64,000 bases of DNA, from NCBI GenBank assembly GCA_902800365.1, contig CADCEF010000006.1, forward strand, positions 62,001 through 126,000. Reading direction: 5' to 3'. Under the pieces are notes generated by a model, which saw only the letters and a list, made by a program, of their open reading frames with translations, was not told the DNA's origin and made no database searches. Shown piece by piece: positions 51,520 to 61,121 of the stretch; within the stretch, counting starts at the first letter, position 1, and each line of letters begins with the position of its first letter. The DNA comes from an uncultured Prevotella sp. Lineage in GTDB: Bacteria; Bacteroidota; Bacteroidia; Bacteroidales; Bacteroidaceae. Both the position numbers and the translations under genes were made by a program.

Positions 51520-53586
51520 TTATCCTACCTGACTACCAGGTTTTACATCCTTTGTTGTTGTTACAACGCTCAGGCTTTCATCAGCATCTACTGCTGAAAG
51601 AATCATACCCTGACTCTCGATACCCATCATGTTGCGAGGTGCAAAGTTGGCAACGAAGAGAATACGCTTACCAATAAGCTCCTCAGGCTTCTCATAGAAG
51701 GCTGCGATACCAGAACAGATGGTGCGATCTGTGCCAGAACCATCGTCGATGGTGAACTGAAGCAGTTTCTTACTCTTCTTCACTTTCTGACAATCTTTTA
51801 CGAGACCTACACGGATGTCAAGCTTCTCAAACTCCTCGAAGCTTACGGTATCCTTGATAGGAGCGGCCTTATAGGCGGCAGCCTCGTTGGCCTTCTTGGT
51901 AGCCTCGAGCTTGTCGAGCTGCTTCTGAATCACCTCGTCCTCAATCTTCTCGAACAGCAGAGCAGGCTCACCCAGCTGATGACCTGCCTCCAAGAGGTCT
52001 GTGCTACCCAACTGCTCCCACTCGAAGTTGCTGATGTTCAGCATCTCGCGAAGCTTCTTACTGCTGAATGGCAGGAATGGCTCGAAAGCGATAGCGAGGT
52101 TAGCTGTAAGCTGCAAGCAGATATTCAGGATAGTCTCACAACGCTTTGGATCAGTCTTCCAAACCTTCCAAGGCTCACACTCTGTGATATAGCGGTTACC
52201 GATACGGGCGAGATTCATCGCCTCGAACTGAGCATCACGGAACTTAAACTGCTCCAGATTCTCTTCTATCTTAATTTTTACATTTTTAAATTCTTCAATT
52301 GCTTGACGGTCAACGTCAAGCCACTCGCCACAGGCAGGAACCACGCCATTCCAGTACTTTTTGGTGAGCTGGAGGGCACGGTTTACGAAGTTTCCATAAA
52401 CGGCTACCAACTCGTTGTTATTGCGATCCTGGAAATCCTTCCAAGTAAAGTTGTTATCTTTTGTCTCAGGAGCATTGGCTGTCAGCACATAGCGCAGCAC
52501 ATCCTGCTTGCCAGGCATATCCACGAGATACTCGTGGAGCCATACAGCCCAGTTGCGTGAGGTAGAAATCTTATCGTTCTCTAAGTTCAGGAACTCGTTG
52601 GCAGGCACGTTATCAGGCATGATATACTTGCCATGAGCCTTCATCATTACAGGGAAGATGATACAGTGGAACACGATGTTGTCCTTACCGATGAAGTGCA
52701 CCAGACGGGTATCCTCGTCCTGCCACCACTTCTCCCAGTTGCCCCACTTCTCAGGCTCCTTCTCGCAAAGCTCCTTGGTGTTTGATACATAGCCGATAGG
52801 CGCATCAAACCACACGTAGAGCACCTTGCCTTCAGCATCCTTTACAGGCACAGGGATACCCCAGTCCAAGTCGCGAGTCATAGCACGTGGCTGCAAGTCC
52901 ATATCCAGCCAGCTCTTACACTGTCCGTATACGTTAGGACGCCACTCCTTGTGCTCCTCCAGAATCCACTGCTTCAACCAGTCCTGATACTCGTTCAGAG
53001 GCAGATACCAGTTCTTGGTTTTCTTCAGTACAGGAGTAGAACCAGAGATAGTAGACTTAGGATTTATCAATTCTGTAGGTGAAAGGTCGCGTCCGCACTT
53101 CTCACACTGGTCACCATAGGCTCCCTCGTTGTGGCAGTGAGGACATTCGCCTGTTACATAACGGTCAGCCAAGAACTGCTTAGCCTCCTCGTCATACAGC
53201 TGCTCTGTTGTCTCCTCTGTCAGTTTACCCTCATCATAGAGCTTCTTAAACCACTCTGCAGCGAACTTATGGTGAGTCTCTGAGGTGGTACGGCTATAGA
53301 TATCGAACGAGATACCAAACTCCTCGAACGAGTCCTTAATCATCTTGTGATAGCGATCTACTACATCTTGAGGTGTGATACCCTCCTTACGGGCACGAAC
53401 TGTGATGGGTACACCGTGCTCATCGCTACCTCCGATAAACAACACATCGCGCTTCTTCAGGCGCAGATAGCGCACATAGATATCGGCAGGCACATATACA
53501 CCAGCCAGGTGTCCGATATGCACGCCACCATTAGCATAAGGCAGCGCCGACGTCACCGTCGTACGCTTAAAAGTCTTGTTTTCCAT
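51520..53586 (-). CDS. metG: Methionyl-tRNA synthetase
   Basis: 688 residues. HIGH motif at 23-26 ([11 protein letters not shown]), a zinc knuckle CPHCHNEG / CEKCG, the KMSKS-like KISTS, and a C-terminal tRNA-binding OB domain (about 585-688, [11 protein letters not shown]). It charges tRNA-Met in the cytoplasm. The family length with the C-terminal domain is normal. It is read from its own promoter. Confidence 0.97.
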   Translation of the reverse strand: MENKTFKRTTVTSALPYANGGVHIGHLAGVYVPADIYVRYLRLKKRDVLFIGGSDEHGVPITVRARKEGITPQDVVDRYHKMIKDSFEEFGISFDIYSRTTSETHHKFAAEWFKKLYDEGKLTEETTEQLYDEEAKQFLADRYVTGECPHCHNEGAYGDQCEKCGRDLSPTELINPKSTISGSTPVLKKTKNWYLPLNEYQDWLKQWILEEHKEWRPNVYGQCKSWLDMDLQPRAMTRDLDWGIPVPVKDAEGKVLYVWFDAPIGYVSNTKELCEKEPEKWGNWEKWWQDEDTRLVHFIGKDNIVFHCIIFPVMMKAHGKYIMPDNVPANEFLNLENDKISTSRNWAVWLHEYLVDMPGKQDVLRYVLTANAPETKDNNFTWKDFQDRNNNELVAVYGNFVNRALQLTKKYWNGVVPACGEWLDVDRQAIEEFKNVKIKIEENLEQFKFRDAQFEAMNLARIGNRYITECEPWKVWKTDPKRCETILNICLQLTANLAIAFEPFLPFSSKKLREMLNISNFEWEQLGSTDLLEAGHQLGEPALLFEKIEDEVIQKQLDKLEATKKANEAAAYKAAPIKDTVSFEEFEKLDIRVGLVKDCQKVKKSKKLLQFTIDDGSGTDRTICSGIAAFYEKPEELIGKRILFVANFAPRNMMGIESQGMILSAVDADESLSVVTTTKDVKPGSQVG

Positions 53587-53618
53587 CTATTCTAAATACG
53601 TATTTATTATTTTGGCTG

Positions 53619-53649
53619 CAAAATTACTAAAAATCCCACAGAATACAAA
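53619..53649 (-). promoter_or_regulatory. Promoter of metG nested in the upstream terminator
   Basis: -7 TAATTTTG (minus) at 53619-53626, -33 TTTG at 53646-53649 inside the terminator loop, spacer 19 nt; same geometry as at yicC. Confidence 0.75.
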
Positions 53650-53664
53650 ATATCTGTGGGATTT
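53631..53664 (-). terminator. Terminator of the sigma-barrel operon
   Basis: AAATCCCACAGA (53631-53642) pairs perfectly with 53653-53664, 10-nt loop, followed on the minus strand by TTTTTAG. Confidence 0.85.
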
Positions 53665-53693
53665 CTTTATTTTATTAATATTTCTATACTTTA

Positions 53694-54578
53694 TCAGAAA
53701 TAAATACCAAATGATACAGGCTGGAAGTTTACATCATTGGCATAGGTAGAGTTAAGGATGGTCATGGGCGAGAACTTGCCATAGATGCTGAACCAGTTGT
53801 GGAAACTTACCTCTGCCATAATATCAACTGTTATTGGGCGCTGGTGAATCTTCTTGAATATTTGCTTGTGCTTCTCTCCATCGGCATCCCAGAAGCGGTT
53901 CTTAATGCTGGCATAGGTGTTGATGTTGAACACAGGACCAAGTCCGAAAGTGACCTGTTTGGTACGATACTTCCACATCACAGGAATGGTAAGACTAAAC
54001 ACCTTGATTCTTGAGAAATCGTTATCATATCCTGCAGGTAGGGCTTCTTCTGTGATGGTACCATCGTCAAGCTTTACAAACTTACTACGACCATCGATAC
54101 GGAAATTGCGCCAATTAACGCCAAATCCTATAGAAAAACCATTATGTTTGCCATAACCATATTTCTCAATCTCTGCAATGGTCCACATGATTTCCCATGA
54201 GCTGCCAACAGACTGATGACCTTTATAGTCAGCATTAGCACCATAACAGAGACCAAAGCCCAAACGGCTACTTAAATTTCTTTGTTTCATTGGATAACCA
54301 GTTCCATGACTTTTACTCTTTATAAAGTCGAATGTCCAAGTATCTTTATTTATACTCTCCTCGCTAACGTAGTTCGAGTCTACCAGCAGAATCTTACTCT
54401 CGTAGGTGTACTTATCTTCACCTTCACGTCCATACACTTTTATTTTCTGGATAGAATCACCTGTGATGATTCGTACCTTCTTTGGTTTAAGGATGGTAAG
54501 TGTATCATTCTCTGAAACTTCGACTGCATTTGCTGTGGCTGATATAGCCAAGAGCAATAGAATAAATAGTTTTTTCAT
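53694..54578 (-). CDS. Outer-membrane beta-barrel-like protein
   Basis: 294 residues. A Sec signal (cleavage after SATANA, about residue 18) precedes a short N-terminal region with a DTWTF segment and then beta-strands with alternating pattern (RLGFGLCYGANADYKG; KVFSLTIPVMWKYRTKQVTFGLGPVF) to the final FQPVSFGIYF, an outer-membrane insertion-type terminus. It is the last gene of the operon with a sigma-TM fusion and a small exported protein, and may be the regulated output or the sensor. Family not recognised. Confidence 0.7.
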   Translation of the reverse strand: MKKLFILLLLAISATANAVEVSENDTLTILKPKKVRIITGDSIQKIKVYGREGEDKYTYESKILLVDSNYVSEESINKDTWTFDFIKSKSHGTGYPMKQRNLSSRLGFGLCYGANADYKGHQSVGSSWEIMWTIAEIEKYGYGKHNGFSIGFGVNWRNFRIDGRSKFVKLDDGTITEEALPAGYDNDFSRIKVFSLTIPVMWKYRTKQVTFGLGPVFNINTYASIKNRFWDADGEKHKQIFKKIHQRPITVDIMAEVSFHNWFSIYGKFSPMTILNSTYANDVNFQPVSFGIYF

Positions 54579-54591
54579 ATCGTAATACCTT

Positions 54592-55038
54592 TTATTTGAT
54601 TAATTCTCGTAATGTTTCTAGTGAATTGAGCGTACCTTCCATATAGATAACCGTAATCTCTTCTTTATTGCGCTTATAGCATAGAAAACGGTTCTGACTG
54701 CCTTGCTTTGGAAGTTGCAACATATATGTCTCTTTTGAATGACTCTTCTTGCTTGAGTAATTCTCTCCATAAGCAAAACCAGGATTCTCTTTTGTATCGA
54801 GTTCTATCAGATCGCGAACACGATTTATCTCCTGCTTGTTGTTAGCCTTGAAACGTACACTGCGGAAAAAGGTAAGCTGATACTTTGAGAGCATCTTGCC
54901 TTTTACTCTTGTTTCTACCATCCTCTGGGTGGGGATGATTTTTCCCTCGAAGAGTGGCGACACATTCAGTCCACTCTGGGCTTGGGCAGTGGCAATCGTG
55001 ATAAGCCACGTCATGATAATCATCAGAATTTTTTTCAT
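54592..55038 (-). CDS. Small exported protein, DUF6108-like
   Basis: 148 residues with a signal peptide (cleavage after TAQAQ, about residue 21) and the mature start SGLNVSPLFEG. The rest is a compact mixed fold with RYKRNKEEITVIYMEG-type strands near the C-terminus. It resembles what I know as DUF6108, though I cannot confirm. It lies between the sigma-membrane fusion gene (6 nt gap) and the barrel gene (13 nt gap), the recurring place of such proteins in Bacteroidales. Function unknown. Confidence 0.65.
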   Translation of the reverse strand: MKKILMIIMTWLITIATAQAQSGLNVSPLFEGKIIPTQRMVETRVKGKMLSKYQLTFFRSVRFKANNKQEINRVRDLIELDTKENPGFAYGENYSSKKSHSKETYMLQLPKQGSQNRFLCYKRNKEEITVIYMEGTLNSLETLRELIK

Positions 55039-55044
55039 ATCGCT

Positions 55045-55722
55045 TTAATTTCTGAATAAATCGTTCAACTGTTGTTCTATCTCATCTTGAGTATCGTCAT
55101 CGGCTAGATTTCCTAAAGACTGTTTCATCTCGGCCATAACCGTCTGCTTATCTGTGTACTTCTTTCCATATACATAAGCTACACATTCCTCGTTGGTTTC
55201 AAGCTTAGTAAAGTGTATTGCAGTCATCGATATACCAACAACGATACAAGCTGCTGCAAATATAGCTATCAGTCTGTTTCTAACTACCTTTCTGGCTCTG
55301 CTTAACGTTTTTCGAACTGCCACTTCTGTCGATCCTAATACCAGCGCTATCTCGCGCATCTCCATTCCTTGCAGATGTCGCATACGCAGAATGGTTCTCT
55401 GGGTTGATGGTAGCGAGTCGATTACTTTCAATAGTTGTTCTATCTGCTCGCCATCATCGCTGAAATCTGCTTCATCAGGAAGCTGAGCTATATCGATAGT
55501 TTGATGTTTCTTTCGCAGCGCATCAATACAAAGGTTGCGAGTAACAATGCTGGCCATACCTTTTATAGGTAATGTCAGTTGTTCGCGCATAAGCCAGAGC
55601 TTTACCATTGCATCTTGTGCAATGTCTTCAGCCTCGTCAGTATTGCCCATATATTTATGAGCGATACTAACCAGCTGTTTTCTAAGCTCTCCTGCTTGTT
55701 GTTGAAACACCTCTGTTGTCAT
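55045..55722 (-). CDS. ECF sigma factor fused to a membrane segment and extracytoplasmic tail
   Basis: 225 residues from MTTEVFQQQAGELRK; the frame runs 13 codons further up without support. Region 2 spans about 1-70 (AEDIAQDAMVKLWLMREQ) and region 4 about 95-148 (LPSTQRTILRMRHLQGMEMREIA). Directly after SRARKVVRNR comes a transmembrane helix (about 151-171, LIAIFAAACIVVGISMTAI) and a 55-residue tail with EECVAYVYGKKYTDKQ. Classical ECF factors end after region 4, so this is membrane-tethered or a sigma/anti-sigma fusion. It heads a three-gene operon. Confidence 0.82.
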   Translation of the reverse strand: MTTEVFQQQAGELRKQLVSIAHKYMGNTDEAEDIAQDAMVKLWLMREQLTLPIKGMASIVTRNLCIDALRKKHQTIDIAQLPDEADFSDDGEQIEQLLKVIDSLPSTQRTILRMRHLQGMEMREIALVLGSTEVAVRKTLSRARKVVRNRLIAIFAAACIVVGISMTAIHFTKLETNEECVAYVYGKKYTDKQTVMAEMKQSLGNLADDDTQDEIEQQLNDLFRN

Positions 55723-55796
55723 TTTTCTTTTGCTTATTGCTTTTATCCTATATACGAACAATAATCAGATTTGTGACATCAAAGGAACACTTTTTT

Positions 55797-56327
55797 TCAG
55801 AGAATAAGATTTTTAGCAAAGTGCCAGATGATGATACCTGCTGTTACAGATACGTTCATAGAATGCTTGGTGCCAAACTGTGGTATCTCCAAGCAACCAT
55901 GAGATGCATCAATCACCTCCTGATGAACACCTTTCACCTCGTTACCCATCACTACAGCATACTTCTTATGGTGAACAGGTTTAAAATTCTGAAGCATTGT
56001 GGAGCCATGAGCCTGCTCAACAGAATAGACCTCATAGCCATCGGCTTTCAAAGCTTCGACTGCTTCGAGAGCTGTTTTAAAATATTTCCAACTGACACTA
56101 TCCTCAGCTCCAAGTGCCGTTTTATGAATCTCAGCCATCGGAGGTGTGCTGGTGATACCACACAGATAGACTGCCTCGATACGAAACGCATCGCCAGTAC
56201 GGAACACACTACCCACATTATGCATTGAGCGCACATCATCCATCACCACAACCAGTGGTGTCTTCTTTGCTTCTTTGAACTCCTCAACTGTGAGGCGCTC
56301 CATTTCAATAGTACGTAACTTCTTCAT
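55797..56327 (-). CDS. TrmH/SpoU-type RNA methyltransferase
   Basis: 176 residues from MKKLRTIEMERL; the promoter element at 56336-56343 excludes a longer N-terminus. SPOUT motifs are present: SMHNVGSVFRTGDAF (motif 1), VMGNEVKGV (motif 2) and SMNVSVTAGI (motif 3). It uses S-adenosylmethionine to methylate ribose 2'-OH in tRNA or rRNA. The target nucleotide is not determinable. The mRNA leader would be only a few bases. Confidence 0.9.
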   Translation of the reverse strand: MKKLRTIEMERLTVEEFKEAKKTPLVVVMDDVRSMHNVGSVFRTGDAFRIEAVYLCGITSTPPMAEIHKTALGAEDSVSWKYFKTALEAVEALKADGYEVYSVEQAHGSTMLQNFKPVHHKKYAVVMGNEVKGVHQEVIDASHGCLEIPQFGTKHSMNVSVTAGIIIWHFAKNLIL

Positions 56328-56335
56328 TCTGCCTG

Positions 56336-56367
56336 CAAAATTACTACATAGAAAACAAACTACCAAA
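56336..56367 (-). promoter_or_regulatory. Promoter of the RNA methyltransferase gene
   Basis: On the minus strand -7 TAATTTTG at 56336-56343 and -33 TTTG at 56364-56367, spacer 20 nt; eight bases before the ATG. Confidence 0.75.
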
Positions 56368-56371
56368 TAAT

Positions 56372-56738
56372 TGTGGAAAAACCTGTTGATAAGTATGTGG
56401 AAAACAATATTAATAACTTTTGGATTATACACTACTCAGACCGAAGTGTGGTTATCAACAGGTTTATTAACTTAAAAAAATGCAGATTTCCACAAGTTTT
56501 TGCCGAAAAATAATATAAACTTATTAATTTTGCACCGAAATTAGAAATTGTGGATAAATATGCTTAGTGGTTCATTATCAGATAGAAAGAATTATCACTA
56601 TATGTTTAAAAGTCGGAATTAGACTTGGATAAATAAATACGCAAGAAAATCATCAAAAAGTTATCAAGATATTCACGGCATATCATACAATTAATTCTAT
56701 TTTTTAATAAAAGAATAAAAAGAAAAAATAAATATTAT
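56372..56738. other. AT-rich gap with DnaA-box-like cluster (candidate oriC)
   Basis: Boxes fitting TTWTNCACA occur at 56372-56380, 56396-56404 (TGTGGAAAA) and 56549-56557 (TGTGGATAA, a perfect TTATCCACA on the other strand). One-mismatch forms are at 56384-56392 (TGTTGATAA), 56452-56460 (TTATCAACA) and 56486-56494 (ATTTCCACA). To the right, up to nadA, lies a very AT-rich stretch (about 56690-56738). This combination resembles a bacterial replication origin, but a chance cluster in AT-rich DNA is possible. Confidence 0.45.
56525..56532 (+). promoter_or_regulatory. Promoter -7 element of nadA
   Basis: TAATTTTG, with TTTG at 56499-56502 (spacer 22 nt). It implies a leader of about 200 nt before nadA, unusually long for this window. 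Confidence 0.55.
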
Positions 56739-57686
56739 ATGATGTTGACAACAGAGGAACTAAAGAAAGAAATTCGTAGAATGTGTGATGAGAAAGGTGC
56801 AATTATCCTGGCTCACTATTATACGATAGGTGATATTCAGGATATCGCCGACTTTGTAGGTGATTCATTGGCTTTAGCGCGTAAGGCAGCTGAGACTGAT
56901 GCTAAAGTGATGGTGATGTGTGGTGTACATTTTATGGCAGAGACCTGTAAGTTGTTATCACCAGATAAGATTGTACTTTGTCCTGATACTGAAGCCGGAT
57001 GTTCTTTAGCTGATAGTTGTAAGGCTGAAGACCTGAAGAAGTTCAAGGATGAGCATCCTGGCTATCAGGTTATCAGTTATGTAAACACTACAGCAGCTGT
57101 GAAGGCGCTGACTGATGTGGTAGTGACCAGTGGTAATGCCAAAAAAGTTGTTGATCAGTTGCCAAAAGATGCAAAACTAATTTTTGGTCCTGATTATAAT
57201 CTTGGTAATTATATTAATGAGGTAACAGGTCGCCAGATGTTACTTTGGAATGGTGGATGTCATGTGCATGAACGTTTTTCTGTTTCAAAGATTCTGGAAC
57301 TTAAGAAGCAGTATCCTGATGCAATAGTTATGGCTCACTTAGAGTGTAAGGCACCAGTTTTGGCTGCAGCTGAAGTTAAGGGAAGTACTGCTACTATGTT
57401 GAACTATGCTCAACAGAGCGATAAGAAACAGTTTATTGTGGCTACAGAGGCAGGAATACTGCATGAGATGCAGCGTACTTGTCCTGATAAGGAATTTATA
57501 CCTGTTCCACCTGAAATAAGCGAGAGTGGCTTAGAATGCAGTTGTAACGAGTGTAATTATATGAAACTTAATACACTTGAAAAAGTGTACAACTGTTTAA
57601 AGAATATGAGTCCTCAGATTGAGATTGATCCTGAGATTGCAAAAGAAGCAGTAAAACCAATTAATAGAATGCTGGAGTTGAGTTAA
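56739..57686 (+). CDS. nadA: Quinolinate synthase
   Basis: 315 residues: the start MMLTTEELKKEI could be either Met. Motifs GAIILAHYY, DFVGDSLALA, MCGVHFMAETCKLL, the GNAKKVVDQLP region and CSCNECNYM show an NadA fold with the three conserved iron-sulfur cysteines. It condenses iminoaspartate with dihydroxyacetone phosphate to quinolinate in NAD synthesis. Codon use is richer in T-ending codons than in plus-strand genes to the left. nadB and nadC are not adjacent. Confidence 0.95.
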   Translation: MMLTTEELKKEIRRMCDEKGAIILAHYYTIGDIQDIADFVGDSLALARKAAETDAKVMVMCGVHFMAETCKLLSPDKIVLCPDTEAGCSLADSCKAEDLKKFKDEHPGYQVISYVNTTAAVKALTDVVVTSGNAKKVVDQLPKDAKLIFGPDYNLGNYINEVTGRQMLLWNGGCHVHERFSVSKILELKKQYPDAIVMAHLECKAPVLAAAEVKGSTATMLNYAQQSDKKQFIVATEAGILHEMQRTCPDKEFIPVPPEISESGLECSCNECNYMKLNTLEKVYNCLKNMSPQIEIDPEIAKEAVKPINRMLELS

Positions 57687-57702
57687 TCACTCCAGCTTTT
57701 TT
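57671..57702 (+). terminator. Terminator of nadA
   Basis: GCTGGAGT (57671-57678) pairs with ACTCCAGC (57689-57696), followed by TTTTTT. The nadA stop codon is in the loop. Confidence 0.8.
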
Positions 57703-59605
57703 AATTTATAACAGCTACCTTACCAACTGTTCCTTTCTTACCATCTGATGTAGCTGTAATAACCATATAAACACCACTTGCTACACGTTTACCTTGTTTA
57801 TTACAGCAGTCCCAGTTAAACATTCCTCCATTGCTACGTCCCTCAGCTACTATAGCTCCATTAGCTGTTGTTATCTTAACGTCGGCATCGTAGCTTAATC
57901 CTGTAATAGTTATCATTCCTGTAAAATCGGGAGTAACAGGATTAGGATAGATATTAATACCATCTTTTGTCATATCAGGGTTTGGATCTACTGCATTACT
58001 CTGATATGAGCATAATCCATTATCAGAAAGAAAATAAACCTCGCCTGTAATATTATTTATTGATATAGATGATACATTATTATATAGAAGATTTGAGTTT
58101 TCAGTAGTGAAGTTTTCTTCTTGTACTATATTATCTGCACTAATAAGAAATACTCCAGCACCATTTGTGCCAAACCATTTTCGGTTTCCACCATCAACGG
58201 CTATACAACTTATATTTACTCCATTCAGAAGATAGTCAGCATAGTTAGTACCATCGTTACGTGGAACTTTTACCTGATAGAATGTAACTATATTTTGTCC
58301 TATATCCGACTTCTGTATCATAAATGGTCCTACATCAGTTCCTACCCACATATTTCCTTCTTTATCTTCTGTGATACAGCTAACTGAATAAGATTGATAT
58401 TTCACATCATCCTGGTTTACTATCTGGTCATATTTCAGAAGTATGTCATTATCAATATCATAACAGAATACAGAAGGATTTTTCCAGTTGTTATTAACAA
58501 ACCAGAGTAATCCACGACTATCTATCATCATATTAGATAATCCTGGCACTGTTATCGAATTGTCATCAGTTAATAATACATTATGATGATTTATCCATTG
58601 TTTATCAGTTGTGTATTCCAACAGACTAACACCACTTCCAAGACTGTTGAGTAGCCACAAATTTCCTTTAGAATCGAACTTTAAACCTAAAACAAGTACA
58701 TAGTCATTTCCAAGTTGCTTACCTCTGTCATTGGCGCCCATAAGCATACTGTTATCCTTATTATAATAGGTAACAAGTTCGCCGTTCTGAAATTCGTATA
58801 ATCCACATCTGCCGCCTACAAACACATGCTCTGGGTCATTAGGATCAGCATCTATACAGCAGTTGTCAACATAACTATATCCAGTAATCTCATTTATTTT
58901 TTCCTGATATAGAGTCCAGTTGTTGCCATCATACACTTGGATGGTTCCAGGAATAGCGTTATCAGGCATTGCAGGCAGGAAAAATCCTCCTGTGGTATAG
59001 AGTCTTCCATTAATATATTTCGACTCGTAGAAACGATTATATGCAGGTCCTCCTGGATTAAGTGTTGATACTGTTGAAATATAGGTATCGTAATCATCTT
59101 TATATGGAATAAGATTCTTAGGATACTCAGGATTATTATTGGTATATGTTTCTGAAATCTCAGCTTTCTGTATGTTTACTTTTATGATAGCAAAGCTTGT
59201 GGTTAGATAAGCATACACACCATCAATAGAAATGCCAGTGATGGTTTTGTCTTCTGTCATCGCCTTGTTATATAATGCTGAAATATTGATAATATTACCA
59301 TCAATATCAATAAGGTCGATGTTTGAATCTTCGTATACAGCAATAAGTCGCTTGGCTTTCTGGCTCCAAGCAATATAAGTAATATGTGTATCACTAAGAC
59401 CGTTTACTTTATCATAGGTAGTGATACTCTGGTCGTTCAGGTTATACTGATAAAGATCGTTTGAAGCTAGAACAAACAGGTTATCGTTAGCCTTGCATAT
59501 ACTCTGAACGTCGTGATATGCAAGATAGTTGCGCCATGTACCTACTTGTGCCATTGCCAAGAAACAATAGCAAAGTGAAAGTACTATGGCCAACAACTTC
59601 TTCAT
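57701..59605 (-). CDS. porZ: PorZ-like type IX secretion protein
   Basis: 634 residues: signal peptide (cleavage after CFLAMAQ), then two-component-regulator-type beta-propeller repeats (LWLLNSLGSGVSLLEY; NMWVGTDVGPF; RKWFGTNGAGVF), and a C-terminal immunoglobulin-like T9SS sorting domain (NIYPNPVTPDFTG to the end). This is the architecture of PorZ, which in Porphyromonas gingivalis takes part in the T9SS attachment complex at the cell surface. It lies one base after the YitT-RdgB gene and probably shares its transcript with leuS. The symbol is based on architecture. Confidence 0.85.
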   Translation of the reverse strand: MKKLLAIVLSLCYCFLAMAQVGTWRNYLAYHDVQSICKANDNLFVLASNDLYQYNLNDQSITTYDKVNGLSDTHITYIAWSQKAKRLIAVYEDSNIDLIDIDGNIINISALYNKAMTEDKTITGISIDGVYAYLTTSFAIIKVNIQKAEISETYTNNNPEYPKNLIPYKDDYDTYISTVSTLNPGGPAYNRFYESKYINGRLYTTGGFFLPAMPDNAIPGTIQVYDGNNWTLYQEKINEITGYSYVDNCCIDADPNDPEHVFVGGRCGLYEFQNGELVTYYNKDNSMLMGANDRGKQLGNDYVLVLGLKFDSKGNLWLLNSLGSGVSLLEYTTDKQWINHHNVLLTDDNSITVPGLSNMMIDSRGLLWFVNNNWKNPSVFCYDIDNDILLKYDQIVNQDDVKYQSYSVSCITEDKEGNMWVGTDVGPFMIQKSDIGQNIVTFYQVKVPRNDGTNYADYLLNGVNISCIAVDGGNRKWFGTNGAGVFLISADNIVQEENFTTENSNLLYNNVSSISINNITGEVYFLSDNGLCSYQSNAVDPNPDMTKDGINIYPNPVTPDFTGMITITGLSYDADVKITTANGAIVAEGRSNGGMFNWDCCNKQGKRVASGVYMVITATSDGKKGTVGKVAVIN

Positions 59606-59606
59606 A

Positions 59607-61121
59607 TTATATCTTTAACAGATAATCAGCAAGTTTCTGAACTGCTTTTGCTCTATGACTGATGTTATTCTTAATGCCTGTGCCCAGTTCGGCAAACGTT
59701 TTATTAAAACCTTCAGGCATAAAGATGGGATCGTATCCGAATCCTTCTCCACCACGCTTTTCTTTTGTTATCGATCCATTAACGATACCATCGAAGGTAG
59801 TAACCTTTCCGTTGATAATAAGCGCAATAACTGTGCGGAAACGGGCTTTACGGTTATCGTTGTTCTCGAGTTCCGATAGCAGCTTTTTCATGTTTGCCTC
59901 AGAGTCGTGACCTTCGCCTCCTGCATATCTTGCACTATATACGCCAGGTGCTCCTCCCAATGCATCAACTTCAAGACCAGTGTCATCAGCAAAACAGTTC
60001 ACATGATACTTATCATATACCCATTGGGCTTTTATAAGAGCATTGTCTTTCAATGTCTGACCCTTTTCTGGGATATCATCATGACAACCTATATCAGAAA
60101 GCGACATTACCTCGAACTTGTTGCCAAGAATCTTCTTAACCTCACTGAGCTTATTCAGGTTGTTTGTGGCAAATACTATTTTCATCTTTTTAGCTTCAAC
60201 CTTTTTGATTTTAACCTTCATCTCATCAAATCCTTCACCGTATACTCCGATAACGCTCGACTGCGATACAAAGGCGTTAGGGTCAATCATTTTGATGAGT
60301 CGGAACATGTTTACGCTCTCGTTCTTCTTTGCCAGAATACAGAGCACTTTCATTTCCTTACCAGTATACCATCCGTGTCCATCCAGAATGGTAACACCAT
60401 GTCCCATCTGAGTACCAATAGCATTAGCTATCTCTTGCCATTTGCGCGAGAAAATAAAGAACTGTACCGACTGTCTGCGAGCATTCATCACATAGTCGAG
60501 TACATAGTTCTCCATCGCCATCACACAGAATCCGAACATCACCTTATGTGCTCTCTCTATGTATGTACCAAACTGAGGGAAGAACATACAAGAGCCAATG
60601 ATACAGAAGTCGGCTGCAATAAGCACAGAACCAAGTGATATGTTATGATACTTGTTGACTGATGCAGCGATGATATCAGTACCTCCTGTAGAACCATTGT
60701 TAAGGAATACCAAAGCCAATGCTATACCAGTTATAACACAGCCTATAATCATCGACATAAAGTCCTGTCCTTCGCCCATCAGCTTAAATGGCAAGCCATT
60801 ATCCTGCTTGGGGATGATGTCTTGCGCAAATCGCAGCATGAAGTAAAGCGTAAAAATGGCAAAGATAGTCTTCATAAGGAACTTATACCCCAGTATCTTC
60901 AGGGCCACTATCAGTAGCAGACCGTTGATGATGATATAGGTGTTTTCCAGATGAAAGCCTGTAGCATAGTAAATGATAGCTGATAAACCAGTGACACCTC
61001 CAGCCACAATCTGATATGGCATCAGGAATACAGTGAATGCGATGGTGTACAAAAGAAGGCCAAAGGCTATAAACATATAGTCTCTGACCTCGTTAAGTAT
61101 CATTTTATGATCTATTGTCAT
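59607..61121 (-). CDS. YitT membrane protein fused to RdgB/HAM1 nucleotide pyrophosphatase
   Basis: 504 residues. Residues 1-312 are a YitT-family protein: several membrane helices ([32 protein letters not shown]) and a C-terminal DUF2179-type cytoplasmic domain. Residues 313-504 are a complete RdgB-type pyrophosphatase ([39 protein letters not shown]) that hydrolyses dITP/XTP. The join reads [16 protein letters not shown] with no stop, and the internal ATG (60185) is where a free RdgB would start. The start overlaps the leuS stop (TAATG). Either a true fusion or stop-codon loss with internal initiation. Confidence 0.85.
   Translation of the reverse strand: MTIDHKMILNEVRDYMFIAFGLLLYTIAFTVFLMPYQIVAGGVTGLSAIIYYATGFHLENTYIIINGLLLIVALKILGYKFLMKTIFAIFTLYFMLRFAQDIIPKQDNGLPFKLMGEGQDFMSMIIGCVITGIALALVFLNNGSTGGTDIIAASVNKYHNISLGSVLIAADFCIIGSCMFFPQFGTYIERAHKVMFGFCVMAMENYVLDYVMNARRQSVQFFIFSRKWQEIANAIGTQMGHGVTILDGHGWYTGKEMKVLCILAKKNESVNMFRLIKMIDPNAFVSQSSVIGVYGEGFDEMKVKIKKVEAKKMKIVFATNNLNKLSEVKKILGNKFEVMSLSDIGCHDDIPEKGQTLKDNALIKAQWVYDKYHVNCFADDTGLEVDALGGAPGVYSARYAGGEGHDSEANMKKLLSELENNDNRKARFRTVIALIINGKVTTFDGIVNGSITKEKRGGEGFGYDPIFMPEGFNKTFAELGTGIKNNISHRAKAVQKLADYLLKI

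Noticed and set aside
51520-53586. KISTS in place of KMSKS in MetG
   Set aside because: Methionyl-tRNA synthetases tolerate variation here and all other motifs are intact, so it is not evidence of inactivity.
59907-60638. 243-codon open frame opposite the YitT-RdgB gene
   Set aside because: Antisense shadow of two well-supported domains.
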